Positions 16,874 through 25,644 of a stretch of 64,000 bases of DNA are shown here, piece after piece. Numbering within the stretch: the first letter of the stretch is position 1; each line of letters begins with the position of its first letter. The stretch comes from JBBECJ01 sp963763325. Lineage in GTDB: Bacteria > Chloroflexota > Chloroflexia > Thermomicrobiales > CFX8. Below the pieces are notes generated by a model, which did no database searches, was not told the DNA's origin, and saw only the letters and a list, made by a program, of their open reading frames with translations. The stretch is from positions 124,001 through 188,000 of the forward strand of contig CAVXOL010000011.1 of NCBI GenBank assembly GCA_963763325.1, given 5' to 3'. The position numbers were made by a program, and so were the translations under genes.

Positions 16874-18013
16874 GAGTCCCCTCCGCGGACCAGGACGCGG
16901 CCACGCCACGTGTGCGTGCGTCGGATCGCGCTCGCAATCAGTCGAATCGCGACCGGCAGGTCAGCCAGTGGCGAGAGCCAATAGGTGGCGGGTCGCTGCG
17001 TGTAGGCGCGGGACGTTCCTGCCAGGATGCCCAGCCGGGTTGCCAGCAACAGCAGGTTGATCCGCTCCAGGCCCGGCGATCGCACCCCAACCAGCCGCGA
17101 TAAGACGAGCAGTGGGAGTGGCAACGCCTGGACGAACAGGACTTCCACCAGTCCGATGCCGCCCTGGATTCCGAAGTAGCGGTCCCGCATTGGCAGTGAG
17201 CGGGGCCAGTTGCGCCAGGTCGACTGCCAGTCGGGGTACATGCGCACCGACACGAGATGGCCCGCCTCGAAGAACCCAACCTCATGTCCGCGCTCCACCA
17301 ATCGTCGCGCCAGCGTAATGTCCTCGCATATCGACTCGCGAACCGCCGCGAACCCGCCGACCGCCTCAAGCACGGCCCGCCGCGCCAGAAAGCACTGACC
17401 GTTGGCCTGGACATCGGCGATCCGCCGGTAGCGGCCGCCGGGGATACCGAAGCGGTAGACGAGCGTTGTCAGCATCGACGGGTGCAACAATCCTTCGCCT
17501 GCGCCATCGATCTCCTGCTGCGTCGCGACGCTGAGCACGTCCAGCGCTGTCGAGCGCGCATGGGCCAGCATCGCGCGGACGAGGCCCGGACGAGGCCGGA
17601 CATCGGCGTCGATCGTCAACACCCAGGCTTCTCGCGCGTCTGTCCAGTCCAGCCTGGAGCCCCCAGGCCTTGCCATTCCAGCCCTCCGGAACCGGACTCG
17701 CGTCGATCAGCCGCACGCGCTGGTCCCGCCCGCTGAAAGCAGCCACCAACGCCTGAGTCCCGTCGTCTGACCCACCGTCGACGACGAGAATCTCAGTAAC
17801 CTCATGGGCTTGTGCGATCAGACCCTCAAGGCACGGTCGGAGTCGCTCGCGCTCGTTCAGAACCGGGACGATGACCGACGCGAACAGGCTTGTGTCACCG
17901 TTTGTCGCCGGCTGAATCGTCGTTCCGCGTGCCGTTCTGAGAAGCCGCGCTCCAACGCGCAAGCCGAGCAGCGCCTGGACAATCGTCAAGGTCATCAGCA
18001 GTACGCGTAACAT
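16870..18013 (-). CDS. Family 2-type glycosyltransferase of the carotenoid operon, one frameshift
   Basis: A membrane-associated GT-A glycosyltransferase of about 380 residues, similar in context to CruC/CruG, which put a sugar on the hydroxyl made by CruF. Visible are an N-terminal membrane helix, SVIVPVLNERERL, VDGGSDDGTQ, the metal-binding TIDADVRP, GGFAAVRESICEDITLARRL and C-terminal hydrophobic segments. The gene is one base longer than a multiple of three, with the shift near 17660 between GKAWGLQAGL and DWTDAREAWVL. ATG 18013 overlaps the crtB stop by one base (TGATG). The sugar donor cannot be told. Confidence 0.8.
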
Positions 18014-19015
18014 CAGTCGCTCCGCATCTCGACCGTTGACCCGCTCGAGTACGCCGCCGGTTGGGTGATGGTTGCGCCGGCAGTCGGACGGCGAAACGTC
18101 AACGTTGCCCAGCAGGTCAGTGCCTCCTGGGCCTTGTCTCGCCGAGTTGTCGCGGCCCGCTGGCGGAGGGTGTCGTACTGCTGCTGCTCGATGATCCTCA
18201 GCAGTCTCTGGTAGAGGCGTGCCGCGACGAGGATTGGGAACCGGCAGCGCTCCGGGAGCAACCAGATGCCTGGAATCGCCTGCTCGTAGAGCTCGCGAGC
18301 GTGGTTAATCTGGCCGCGCATCATCTCGGTGAAGCGGGCATCAGGTCCGTCAGGTACACCGCTGCATCTCGCGCAGATCGGCCCGGCAGAGCCCGTGTTG
18401 TGCGAGCAGGCTGGTCGGCAGATAGATACGCCCAGCGTCGAGGTCTTCACCAACATCCCGCAGGATATTCGTCAGTTGCATTGCCGCGCCGAGCCGTTCA
18501 GCAGCAGCCAGCGCCTGGGGTGAGGTTGCGCCGAGGACGTGCGCCATCGCGTAGCCGACGGTCGAAGCGACTCGGTAGCAATACTCCTGCAACTCGGCGT
18601 CCGTCGCGATCTCGCGTGGGGTCAGGTCGGACCGCAACCCATCAAGCATCTGGTGGAAGATCGCGACCGGGATCCGATGACGTTCGATGACACGTGCCAG
18701 ATTCGTTGCCAGTGGCTCACGCGGTCCAGTGTCGCGTCGTGTCCCGTCCAGCCAGCTCTGCCACGCGTCCAGCTCCGCGGCAACGGCCATCGTCCCAGTC
18801 ACCCAGGGGCTCTCGTCGACGAGATCGTCAAGGGTTCTGAAGAACGCATAGAGGTGTATCGCGTCGGCACGCTGCGGCGCGGGCAGGAAGCGCGCCGCGA
18901 AGCTGAAGGAGGTCCGCGCATGGGTCGTGATGATCTCGTCGGGAGTCAGATGATCCCGAACGAGCCCCGGATGTTTCGGATGTAGAAGCTGATCGCGAGC
19001 CGGTGCATCGCTCAT
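18013..19015 (-). CDS. crtB: Squalene/phytoene synthase, one frameshift
   Basis: Head-to-head prenyl synthase that joins two GGPP into phytoene, the first committed carotenoid step. The two Asp-rich regions are visible, RTLDDLVDE and LTNILRDVGEDLDAGRIYLP, with ARTSFSFAARFLP at the N-terminus. The gene has one base over a multiple of three. The shift lies at about 18350-18360, after DLREMQRCT, and the C-terminus resumes with ARFTEMMRGQINHARELYEQA. The start at 19015 has an AAAAGGG ribosome site 9 bases upstream. It is the first gene of a six-gene operon in which every junction overlaps. Confidence 0.9.
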
Positions 19016-19065
19016 CGTGGACCCTTTTCGTCGTGTGCCGCTGTAAGCTGTCAGTCTCACTCACA

Positions 19066-19094
19066 ATACTAAACGTCTACTATACATTTAGTAT
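19066..19094 (-). promoter_or_regulatory. Operator/promoter candidate upstream of crtB
   Basis: An AT-rich island holds a perfect 8-bp inverted repeat, ATACTAAA (19066-19073) and TTTAGTAT (19087-19094), spaced by 13 bases and lying 51 bases upstream of the crtB start. TATA-rich hexamers resembling a -10 box overlap it. It looks like the control site of the carotenoid operon; the regulator is not in the window. Confidence 0.5.
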
Positions 19095-19149
19095 ACACGG
19101 ATGATGTCTGTAACATCAATACCAGTCGAAGGCGGTGTGCCGCACAACG

Positions 19150-19190
19150 CGAAGCGCCCCGACGAACCATCGGTCCGGCAGGGCGCTTCG
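19150..19190. terminator. Hairpin between crtB promoter and fixC 3' end
   Basis: CGAAGCGCCC (19150-19159) pairs exactly with GGGCGCTTCG (19181-19190), 31 bases beyond the stop of the ETF:quinone oxidoreductase gene on the minus strand. No T-run, but its place fits termination of the ETF operon. Confidence 0.55.
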
Positions 19191-19220
19191 GGTAGCGTGC
19201 TTATTCTGTAGGGATCGCGA

Positions 19221-20519
19221 CTACGTGAGAACCTTGCGCGCATCCAGCGCGTCACGCAGCGTCCGACCGAGCGGGAACGCGCCCCGCATCGTCTTGAGCA
19301 TCGACGCCTGCTTGGCGCTCTTCGAGACGCTGTCGACCCGCAGGTACTCGCGCAGCGTCTGCGAGATCGCCTCCGGAACGTCGGTCAGCAGGTACGGTCG
19401 GCTGTGGGCGAACTCGGTCACGTTGCGGATCTTGTAGAGATCCTTCATGATGAACGAGTCATCCAGCAGCTCACGGTAGTACGAGAGCGTCGCGGCCGAG
19501 AAGTCGCCACGCTCCTTGGCCCGCACGATCGTCTCACCGGCCATCCGGCCCGAGATCATCGCGAAGTTGGAGCCCTCGCGGTTGAGCGGGTTGACCAGCA
19601 TCGCCGCATCGCCGCAGACCAGCGCGCCGTCGATGTAGAGCGTCGGCAGCGAGTTCCAGCCACCTTCCGGGATCAGGTGCGCGGCGTACTCGATCGTCTC
19701 ACCGCCGGCCAGCAGCGGAGCAATCGACGGGTGCGCCTTGAACCGCTCCAGCATGTCGTTGACGTTGATGCCCGACTCGATCAGGTCCGATAGCAGCGCT
19801 CCGCTACCGATCGAAACGCTGTCCTTGTTGGTGTAGATGAAGCCGTAGCCGAGCAGGTAGCTGGTCGACTGGCCGAAGATCTCCATCGCGACCCCGCGAC
19901 CGTCCTGGACGTTGAAACGGTCGTTGACGACATCCTCGCCGAGCCGGATCAACTCCTTCGTGACGAGCGCCTGCTCCTTCGGCTGCCACTCCTTGTGCAT
20001 CCCGGCCGCCAGCGCCAGCAGCGAGTTCGCGCCGTCGGCGATCACGACGACATCGGCGTAGAGGTCGCCGTCCTCTCGCGAGGTCTGGACGCCGACGACT
20101 CGACCGTCGCGCCAGATCACATCGACGACGACCGTCTCGGGGATGATGAAGACGCCTTCTTCTTCAGCCTTGGCCGCGAACCACTGGTCCCAGTCGGCAC
20201 GCAGGACGGTGAACGAGTTGTAGGGGGCATCCGCGAACGCCTGGGTGCGATACGAGAGGCTGATGTGCGAGTCCTCTGTCAGCAGCATGTAGCGTTGCTC
20301 GATGATCGGCCGCTCGATCGGCGCCTCGTCCCAGAAGTCCGGCACGATCTCGGCCGTCGGCTGCGAGTAGAGGATGCCGCCCATCACGTTCTTCGCGCCG
20401 GCAAACGATCCGCGCTCCAGAACGACGACCTCCAGCCCCGCCCGCGCCATCGTCAGCGCCGCCGCAACTCCCGCCGGCCCGGCCCCAACCACGATCGCGT
20501 CGAATTTCTCGTCTTCCAC
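19221..20519 (-). CDS. fixC: FixC-type electron transfer flavoprotein:quinone oxidoreductase
   Basis: A 432-residue FAD protein that passes electrons from ETF to the quinone pool. It has the N-terminal Rossmann motif AIVVGAGPAGVAAALTMARAG, LERGSFAGAKNVMGG, VVIADGANSLLA and the C-terminal GDAAMLVNPLNREGSNFAM. The size matches FixC, not the longer mitochondrial-type ETF-QO that carries its own 4Fe-4S domain. FixC normally pairs with the small ferredoxin-like FixX, but no fixX follows here; the gene ends at a hairpin. It lies downstream of etfA and etfB, separated from etfA by a 178-base hairpin repeat. Confidence 0.9.
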   Translation of the reverse strand: MEDEKFDAIVVGAGPAGVAAALTMARAGLEVVVLERGSFAGAKNVMGGILYSQPTAEIVPDFWDEAPIERPIIEQRYMLLTEDSHISLSYRTQAFADAPYNSFTVLRADWDQWFAAKAEEEGVFIIPETVVVDVIWRDGRVVGVQTSREDGDLYADVVVIADGANSLLALAAGMHKEWQPKEQALVTKELIRLGEDVVNDRFNVQDGRGVAMEIFGQSTSYLLGYGFIYTNKDSVSIGSGALLSDLIESGINVNDMLERFKAHPSIAPLLAGGETIEYAAHLIPEGGWNSLPTLYIDGALVCGDAAMLVNPLNREGSNFAMISGRMAGETIVRAKERGDFSAATLSYYRELLDDSFIMKDLYKIRNVTEFAHSRPYLLTDVPEAISQTLREYLRVDSVSKSAKQASMLKTMRGAFPLGRTLRDALDARKVLT

Positions 20520-20550
20520 GGAAGCCCTTTCGTGATGAGTACACTGTCGA

Positions 20551-20728
20551 CGAGGACCGTCACCCTTGGATTGTCATCCTGAGCCGCAGCGAAGGATCGC
20601 CTGGCGCAAATGACAGGAGTGCGTCGCTAGACGGTCGAACGCCCCGGTCCTCATTCGCTAATCGCTCGTCAAGGTTAAGCGATCCTTCGCTGCGGCTCAG
20701 GATGACAATCCAAGGGTGACGGTCCTCG
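20551..20728. repeat. Long inverted repeat (repeat family A) between etfA and fixC
   Basis: Two perfect 50-bp arms (20551-20600 and 20679-20728) face each other around a 78-base spacer. Each arm contains the core CCTGAGCCGCAGCGAAGGAT. Similar CATCCTGAGC-type elements are dispersed in many Chloroflexota-like genomes as REP-like repeats. Transcribed RNA would form a very long stem inside the operon. Confidence 0.9.
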
Positions 20729-20737
20729 ACAACGTCG

Positions 20738-21715
20738 CTACTTCCCTCGCGCCGCCTTGATCTCTTTCGTCAGCGCCGGCAATAGCTCATTCAGATCGCC
20801 AATGACCCCGACAGCCGCCAGCTTCAGGATCGGCGCATCCGGGTCGCGGTTAATCACAACGACCGTCTCCGAGCCTTGCATGCCGACCGTGTGCTGGACC
20901 GCGCCAGAGACGCCAGCGCCAATGTAGAGCTTCGGCCGGACCGTCTTCCCGGTCTGGCCGATCTGCTCGTAGTGCGGGCGCCAGCCGAGGTCGGTCACCG
21001 CCCGAGTCGCGCCGACCGGCGCGTCGAGCGCGGCGGCCAACTCCTCGATCATCCCGAACGCCTCAGCGCTGCCGAGTCCACGGCCACCGACGACGACCGT
21101 CTCGGCCCCCTCCAGGTTCGCCCCACCTGTCGGCTTCTCGGCGACATCCTTCAGCTTGACGCGCAGGTCGCTCTCAGCGATCTCGACTGCCAGCACCTCG
21201 GCGCTACCGCTGCCCGACGACGCAGGAACCGGCGCGACCCCGCCACGCATGACGGCGTACGAGCGCTCGCCCGATTGTGCGCGGACATCAGTCAGCATCT
21301 TGCCCTGGTAGACCGGGCGGGTCGCGACCAGCCCATCGTCCTCCCAGCGCAGCTTCGTGCAGTCGGACAGGCAGGTCGCCCCAGCCCGAGCCGCAACGTA
21401 CGGCCCCAGGTCGCGCCCGGCTGTCGTGCCGGGGAAGAGGACGACGGCTGGATCGACTGCCGCAATCGCCGCCTCAATCGCCTTCGTGTAGCCATCGGTC
21501 GTGTAGCGTTCCAGCGCCGGTGCGTCAACGAACAGCACCCGGTCCGCGCCCCGGCCTGCGACATCGCCTGCCACTGCCTCGATGCCGCTCCCGATCACAA
21601 CCGCCGCGACCTGCCCGCCGTTCGCGACCTCCCGCGCCGGCCCAAGCAACTCCAACGCCGTCTCGCGTACCTGCCCGGCGCTCGTTTCAATGATGACGAG
21701 TACTCCTGATGCCAT
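20738..21715 (-). CDS. etfA: Electron transfer flavoprotein subunit alpha
   Basis: EtfA (FixB) carries the FAD of the ETF heterodimer, which collects electrons from acyl-CoA dehydrogenases. The 325-residue protein has the N-terminal ETF fold (VLVIIETSAGQVRETALELL) and LFPGTTAGRDLGPYVAARAG. The C-terminal FAD domain has VVVGGRGLGS, GATRAVTDLGW, QIGQTGKTVRPKLYIG and the signature YIGAGVSGAVQHTVGM. It follows etfB and precedes fixC, each junction being filled by a hairpin repeat. Confidence 0.95.
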   Translation of the reverse strand: MASGVLVIIETSAGQVRETALELLGPAREVANGGQVAAVVIGSGIEAVAGDVAGRGADRVLFVDAPALERYTTDGYTKAIEAAIAAVDPAVVLFPGTTAGRDLGPYVAARAGATCLSDCTKLRWEDDGLVATRPVYQGKMLTDVRAQSGERSYAVMRGGVAPVPASSGSGSAEVLAVEIAESDLRVKLKDVAEKPTGGANLEGAETVVVGGRGLGSAEAFGMIEELAAALDAPVGATRAVTDLGWRPHYEQIGQTGKTVRPKLYIGAGVSGAVQHTVGMQGSETVVVINRDPDAPILKLAAVGVIGDLNELLPALTKEIKAARGK

Positions 21716-21757
21716 TCAGCCTCCCGTGATGCGTGATGCTGAGCGTGATCCGTGATC

Positions 21758-21945
21758 CGTTGGTGAGGACCGTAGCCCTTGCCCTGTCATCCTGAGCCGC
21801 AGCGAAGGATCTCCTGGCCCTCACGACATGGGAAGTTCGGACGGATGAACCTCCACCGCCGATCGGCGCGCTCCTGTCTCTTGCGCTTGGCGATCCTTCG
21901 CTGCGGCTCAGGATGACAGGGCAGGCAGTCAGGTCCTCACCAACG
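21758..21945. repeat. Inverted repeat (repeat family A) between etfB and etfA
   Basis: Arms 21758-21811 and 21892-21945 (54 bases each) match at both ends, CGTTGGTGAGGACC outside and CCTGTCATCCTGAGCCGCAG... inside, with a mismatched 10-base middle; the spacer is 80 bases. It shares the same core as the repeat at 20551-20728, so the two are copies of one family. Confidence 0.88.
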
Positions 21946-21958
21946 CACCATGCATCAA

Positions 21959-22714
21959 TCAGATTAGCTTCCGTTCTTTCAACAACTCAACCACCTGCTT
22001 GGCAGCCGCTTCGGGGTCGTCGCCCTGGATAATGGTTGCCTGGACGGTGCGCTGCTCGCTGTAGAGGCGTCCCCATTCGGTCTGCGATTCGGGCGTGTCG
22101 TAGCCGCCGATGCACTTCTCCTCGATCGGCTTCTTGCGGGCCGCCATGATGCCCTTCAGCGATGGAGAGCGCGGCTCATTGAGACCGGTCAGCGCGCAGA
22201 TGACGGCTGGTGGCGTGACTTCGACGATGTGGCGGCCATCCTCGACCTCGCGCTGGAGCGTCAGCGTGCCGCCGTCGGCCTCGAACGCGACGACGTTCGA
22301 GACGAGCGGAACGTCCAGCAGCGCGGCAAGTTGCGGGCCGGTGTTGCCGGTGCCACCGTCGCTCGACTCCTGGCCGACGAAGATCAGGTCGTAGCCGCCC
22401 TCGCGCGCCTCGGAGGCGACGATCGACGCGACCGCCATCGACGTCAGGTCCGACTCACTGGCCTGGACGAGGATGCCGCGATCGGCCCCCATCGCCAGCC
22501 CGCGCTGGATGGCATCCCGCGCGTTGGCCGTCCCGACGCAGAGGACAACGACCTCGTCAGCCTTGCCGGCCTCCTTCGTCTTGATCGCCTCTTCGAGCGC
22601 GTAGCCGTCATACTCATTCACAACCCGCGGCGTGCTGGCCGCAAACGCCCCCGACGAATCGAACCGGATCGCATTCGGATCCGGCACCTGCTTAACCGCG
22701 ACGAGTATCTTCAA
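21959..22714 (-). CDS. etfB: Electron transfer flavoprotein subunit beta
   Basis: EtfB (FixA), 251 residues, binds AMP and pairs with EtfA. Clear blocks are MKILVAVKQVPDPNAIRFD, VNEYDGYALEEAI, GADRGILV, IFVGQESSDGGTGNTGPQLA and the beta signature near EVTPPAVICALTGLNEPRSPSL. It sits downstream of the enoyl-CoA hydratase gene, so the locus combines a beta-oxidation step with its electron carrier. Confidence 0.95.
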   Translation of the reverse strand: MKILVAVKQVPDPNAIRFDSSGAFAASTPRVVNEYDGYALEEAIKTKEAGKADEVVVLCVGTANARDAIQRGLAMGADRGILVQASESDLTSMAVASIVASEAREGGYDLIFVGQESSDGGTGNTGPQLAALLDVPLVSNVVAFEADGGTLTLQREVEDGRHIVEVTPPAVICALTGLNEPRSPSLKGIMAARKKPIEEKCIGGYDTPESQTEWGRLYSEQRTVQATIIQGDDPEAAAKQVVELLKERKLI

Positions 22715-22729
22715 CGTGTCCTCCTTGGT

Positions 22730-22803
22730 CGGGATACGGGATACGGGATTCGGGGGAGTTGAACGGAAATGCTGCCTCCAAACCCTCTGTGTCCCGTATC
22801 CCG
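22730..22803. repeat. Inverted repeat of GGGATAC units between enoyl-CoA hydratase and etfB
   Basis: CGGGATACGGGA (22730-22741) pairs with TCCCGTATCCCG (22792-22803). The left side is a short tandem array (GGGATAC, GGGATAC, GGGATTC), so several pairings are possible. A similar GGGAATC array with facing complement lies at about 35050-35130. Confidence 0.7.
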
Positions 22804-22813
22804 AATCCCGATC

Positions 22814-23587
22814 TCACTTCCCCTCAAACTCCCCGGTTCGCTTTTCAAGAAACGCCGTCATCCCGGCCTTCTGGTCATCTGAATCAAACAACAGTCCAAA
22901 CGTTTGTGCTTCATAGGCGAGGCCGGTCGTCAGGTCCACATCGCGGGATAGCAGGATGGCGCGCTTGCTCGCGCTGACAGCCAGTGGCGCGTTGGCGGCG
23001 ATTGTCCGCGCCATCTCTGTCGCCTTCGGCAGCAGGTCGTCCTGCGGGTAGACGGCGTTGACGAGGCCGATCTGCTGCGCTTCATCGGCTCTGAGGCGTC
23101 GTCCGGTCAGAATCAGTTCACTGGCAAGCCCGGCGCCGACCAGGCGCGGCAGCCGCTGGGTCGCGCCCCAGCCTGGCAGGATGCCGAGCGTCACTTCCGG
23201 TTGGCCGATGACAGCGTTCTCACTCGCGAGGCGGATGTCGCAGGCCAGCGCCATCTCGCAGCCACCCCCGAGCGCGTAGCCGTTGATGGCCGCGATCCAC
23301 GGCTGCGGCGACGCCTCGATGGCCGCCGTCACCGACTGTCCGAGCTGACCGAAGATCAGCCCCTCACTCGGCCGCATCGTCGACATCTCCTTGATGTCCG
23401 CTCCCGACGCGAACGCCCGCCGACCCTCGCCGGTCAGGACAACTGCCCGAACCTCGCGATCGGCTGAGACCTCGGCGACCGCGTCACGCAGCGCGCGTAG
23501 CTGCTCGGTGTTGAAGGCGTTGAACGCCTCCGGTCTGCTCATCGTGACGACTGCGACCGCCCCGTCGCGTTCGATTCGAACTGCCAT
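22814..23587 (-). CDS. Enoyl-CoA hydratase/isomerase family protein
   Basis: A 257-residue crotonase-fold protein. It hydrates enoyl-CoA in beta-oxidation or a related pathway. The crotonase signature IAAINGYALGGGCEMALACDIRLAS, the oxyanion-hole GADIKEM and the catalytic region QPEVTLGILPGWGATQRLPRLVG, with the usual glutamate, are present. The start at 23587 was chosen for GGAGGG just upstream; an extension to 23638 lacks a ribosome site. First gene of the ETF operon. Confidence 0.92.
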   Translation of the reverse strand: MAVRIERDGAVAVVTMSRPEAFNAFNTEQLRALRDAVAEVSADREVRAVVLTGEGRRAFASGADIKEMSTMRPSEGLIFGQLGQSVTAAIEASPQPWIAAINGYALGGGCEMALACDIRLASENAVIGQPEVTLGILPGWGATQRLPRLVGAGLASELILTGRRLRADEAQQIGLVNAVYPQDDLLPKATEMARTIAANAPLAVSASKRAILLSRDVDLTTGLAYEAQTFGLLFDSDDQKAGMTAFLEKRTGEFEGK

Positions 23588-24137
23588 CGTCCCTCCATCC
23601 CTGTCCGCCTCGACGAACACGGCACACGGTTCGCGCATGTGCCGCTGCTTCTGCTCGTACTCCGGGTTCGCCCACTAATCGTTCGAGGCCCGGCAGGACC
23701 ATCGGCCAGCGCCAGGGAAATGATAGTTGATGCGGTCGAGCCGAGCAGGCGCGCCGCATCGTCGCCCAAGGGTCGGACGCGTCCCCATCCGAGAGTGACG
23801 TGAGTGAAGACGCCGCCCATCGATCCGCCAGATCGGCATCCGCGTGGTCATTCCGCCCTGTTTCGAAAACTGCCACCCCAATCTACCACCACCTGACCGC
23901 AGAAACAGCAGCGGGAAGCGAGTATCGTCGGGTTCAGAACGCTTGACTGGATAGCGTGATGACCGCGTGCGATGACTGGACTCGGTCCAGCTCGGACCTG
24001 ACAACACGGTCGTAGCCACCTTCGAGTGATGAGAGCAGTCCTGTGTCCCGCGCTGAGTTACGGCACGGCACGATCATCAGGCTGGTGGCATACCCGGCGG
24101 AGATCTGCCGTTGGCTGAGCGGCGAAGGGGTCATGTA
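23588..24137. other. Gene-free region between enoyl-CoA hydratase and the amidohydrolase remnant
   Basis: About 550 bases. No frame gives a recognisable protein. A minus-strand segment around 23700-23820 (HVTLGWGRVRPLGDD, STASTIISLALADG) looks somewhat protein-like but has no start, length or family match. The region probably holds the ETF operon promoter on its left and debris of the deleted amidohydrolase neighbourhood on its right. Confidence 0.35.
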
Positions 24138-24656
24138 ATGGCAACGGTACTGATCTGCGGCAACGTCTTTGATGGTGTTGCAGACACGCGACTCGCTGGA
24201 ACCGAGATCCTGGTCGAAGACGGCTGGATCACAGCCATGGGGAGGTCGGTGACTCGGCCGTCCATGGCCGAGGTCATTGACCTCACGCAGCTGACGATTA
24301 TGCCGCAGCCGATTCTTCCCGGACTGATCCCCGGCCGAGATGAGTCGCGTGAGCTGTACCGGCTGGTCCAGTCGGGTATCGCCGCCGTCCGCGTCCTGCA
24401 GGCGGCGACGAGCTCGGCGGCTGCGTTGATGGGCCGCACTGACGTGGGAGTGCTCGCGCCCGGCAAGAGAGCCAACCTGATCGGCGTGTTTGGCGATCCA
24501 TTCGAGGATATCAGCATCGTTGGCAAGCCCGGTTTCGTCATGTCGGAAGGGCTCATCGCGCGTCGTCCCTCTCGCAGATTTGTGTCGGGAAGGGACGAGC
24601 GCCCTGAGCGGCGGTCACTCGATCGTCTCGCCGTCAGGATGCAGGACATAGGTTGA
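24138..24656 (+). pseudogene. Amidohydrolase remnant with the catalytic core deleted
   Basis: The N-terminus matches the opening beta-sandwich of imidazolonepropionase/prolidase-like amidohydrolases: VLICGNVFDGVADTRL, ILVEDGWITAMG and VIDLTQLTIMP. In intact members this is followed by GLIDxHxH and about 250 residues with all metal ligands. Here it passes directly to a typical C-terminus: AATSSAAALMGR, DVGVLAPGKRANLIGV, GDPFEDI and VMSEG. No HxH, carboxylated Lys or catalytic Asp remains, so it cannot be an active hydrolase. The tail after RPSRRF is unrelated sequence. The frame itself is open, so a short protein may still be made. Confidence 0.75.
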
Positions 24657-25091
24657 TTGCGTCGCAAGAGGACCTGAGCGTGACGTAGAGATACCAGATG
24701 CATTGCAAAGCTGTAGCCACGACGGCCACCTTCAACGTGCGACCGGTCAGCGGCGTACGCGGAACTGGAGGATGGTCTGAGAGCAACCGTCAGATACGAT
24801 GCGGCTTCGCTCGCGATCAGTAGGGGCGGGTCGTTGGGGCCGCTTGCCCCGACACGTTGGAAGACCCGCCCGGCTCCCCACCCGCGCCGCCAACTGGTTG
24901 CCGCAACCCTTCCGGCGTTTGCTCTGAGATCGCTGGAGCAGCGACAGCTGACACGCATAGCGCTCGACTCATAAGGCGAGGATCAGCACGATCATGACGA
25001 CACAGTGCTGTGTCGTCATGCGCGGGAAACAACTACTGCGACTTTGTCAGCGGTACTGCTTCAGCATGCGAAACGGACGTTTTGCGACTCT
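24657..25091. other. Gene-free region holding a copy of repeat family B
   Basis: About 430 bases without a supportable gene. It contains the dispersed repeat at 24816-24905 and, at about 25000-25020, a small palindrome ATGACGACACAG/CTGTGTCGTCAT that could be a terminator or operator. Nothing else stands out. Confidence 0.4.
24816..24905. repeat. Dispersed repeat family B, copy 1
   Basis: Begins with ATCAGTAGGGGCGGGTCGTTG (24816-24836), which recurs exactly at 44853-44873. Both copies then diverge and meet again in GCTCCCCACCC and CGCCAACT. Inside this copy, GGGCGGGTC (24824-24832) can pair with GACCCGCCC downstream, so it is a hairpin-forming intergenic element. Confidence 0.7.
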
Positions 25092-25544
25092 CTATGACCG
25101 AACCACGTAGCGCAGGACCGGTTCATCGTCCTCGATCTCACCAGTGTCCTCGAAGCCGAGGCTGCGGTACAGTCGCTCGGCTGGAGCATTGCCGGGGACA
25201 AAGCTGGTGACGATCTCGTCCATTCCCTCCTGCGCGAGCATCAGCGGCAACAACAACTCCATCGCCCGTCGCCCGTACCCGCGCCCTTGGTAGCGCGCGT
25301 CGATCATCAGCCGGACGACCCACCAGCGGCCCACACGGACATCGAAGCCATACATCGTGAACCCTACCAACTCATCGTTGGCGTAGATGCCGAATGGACG
25401 AAAGGTGGGTTCGACATAGGCCTCCGCAATCGAGCGGGCATTTGTCGCCACGAAGTCCGCCTGGTCATCAGCGACCCGCAACTGGCAGACGGCACTGATA
25501 TTGTCCCGACTCACGGGACGCAGGGTGACGGTCGCTAGTGCCAT
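25092..25544 (-). CDS. GNAT family N-acetyltransferase
   Basis: A 150-residue GCN5-related acetyltransferase. The acetyl-CoA-binding motif A is RLMIDARYQGRGYGRRAMELL, preceded by VGFTMYGFD and followed by VPGNAPAERLYRSLGFEDTGE. The overall pattern resembles the diamine/spermidine acetyltransferase branch (PaiA/BltD-like), but the substrate cannot be decided from sequence. It is a single gene next to an ASCH gene. Confidence 0.88.
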   Translation of the reverse strand: MALATVTLRPVSRDNISAVCQLRVADDQADFVATNARSIAEAYVEPTFRPFGIYANDELVGFTMYGFDVRVGRWWVVRLMIDARYQGRGYGRRAMELLLPLMLAQEGMDEIVTSFVPGNAPAERLYRSLGFEDTGEIEDDEPVLRYVVRS

Positions 25545-25644
25545 TGGCTAAGCGTCCTTCCTCGGTCCAGTCCCTGCGAAGTCAGACATCAGACCACGTT
25601 GGTCATGGGGATCGTCCTGTAGGACGCACGACCTCAAGGGTTAC

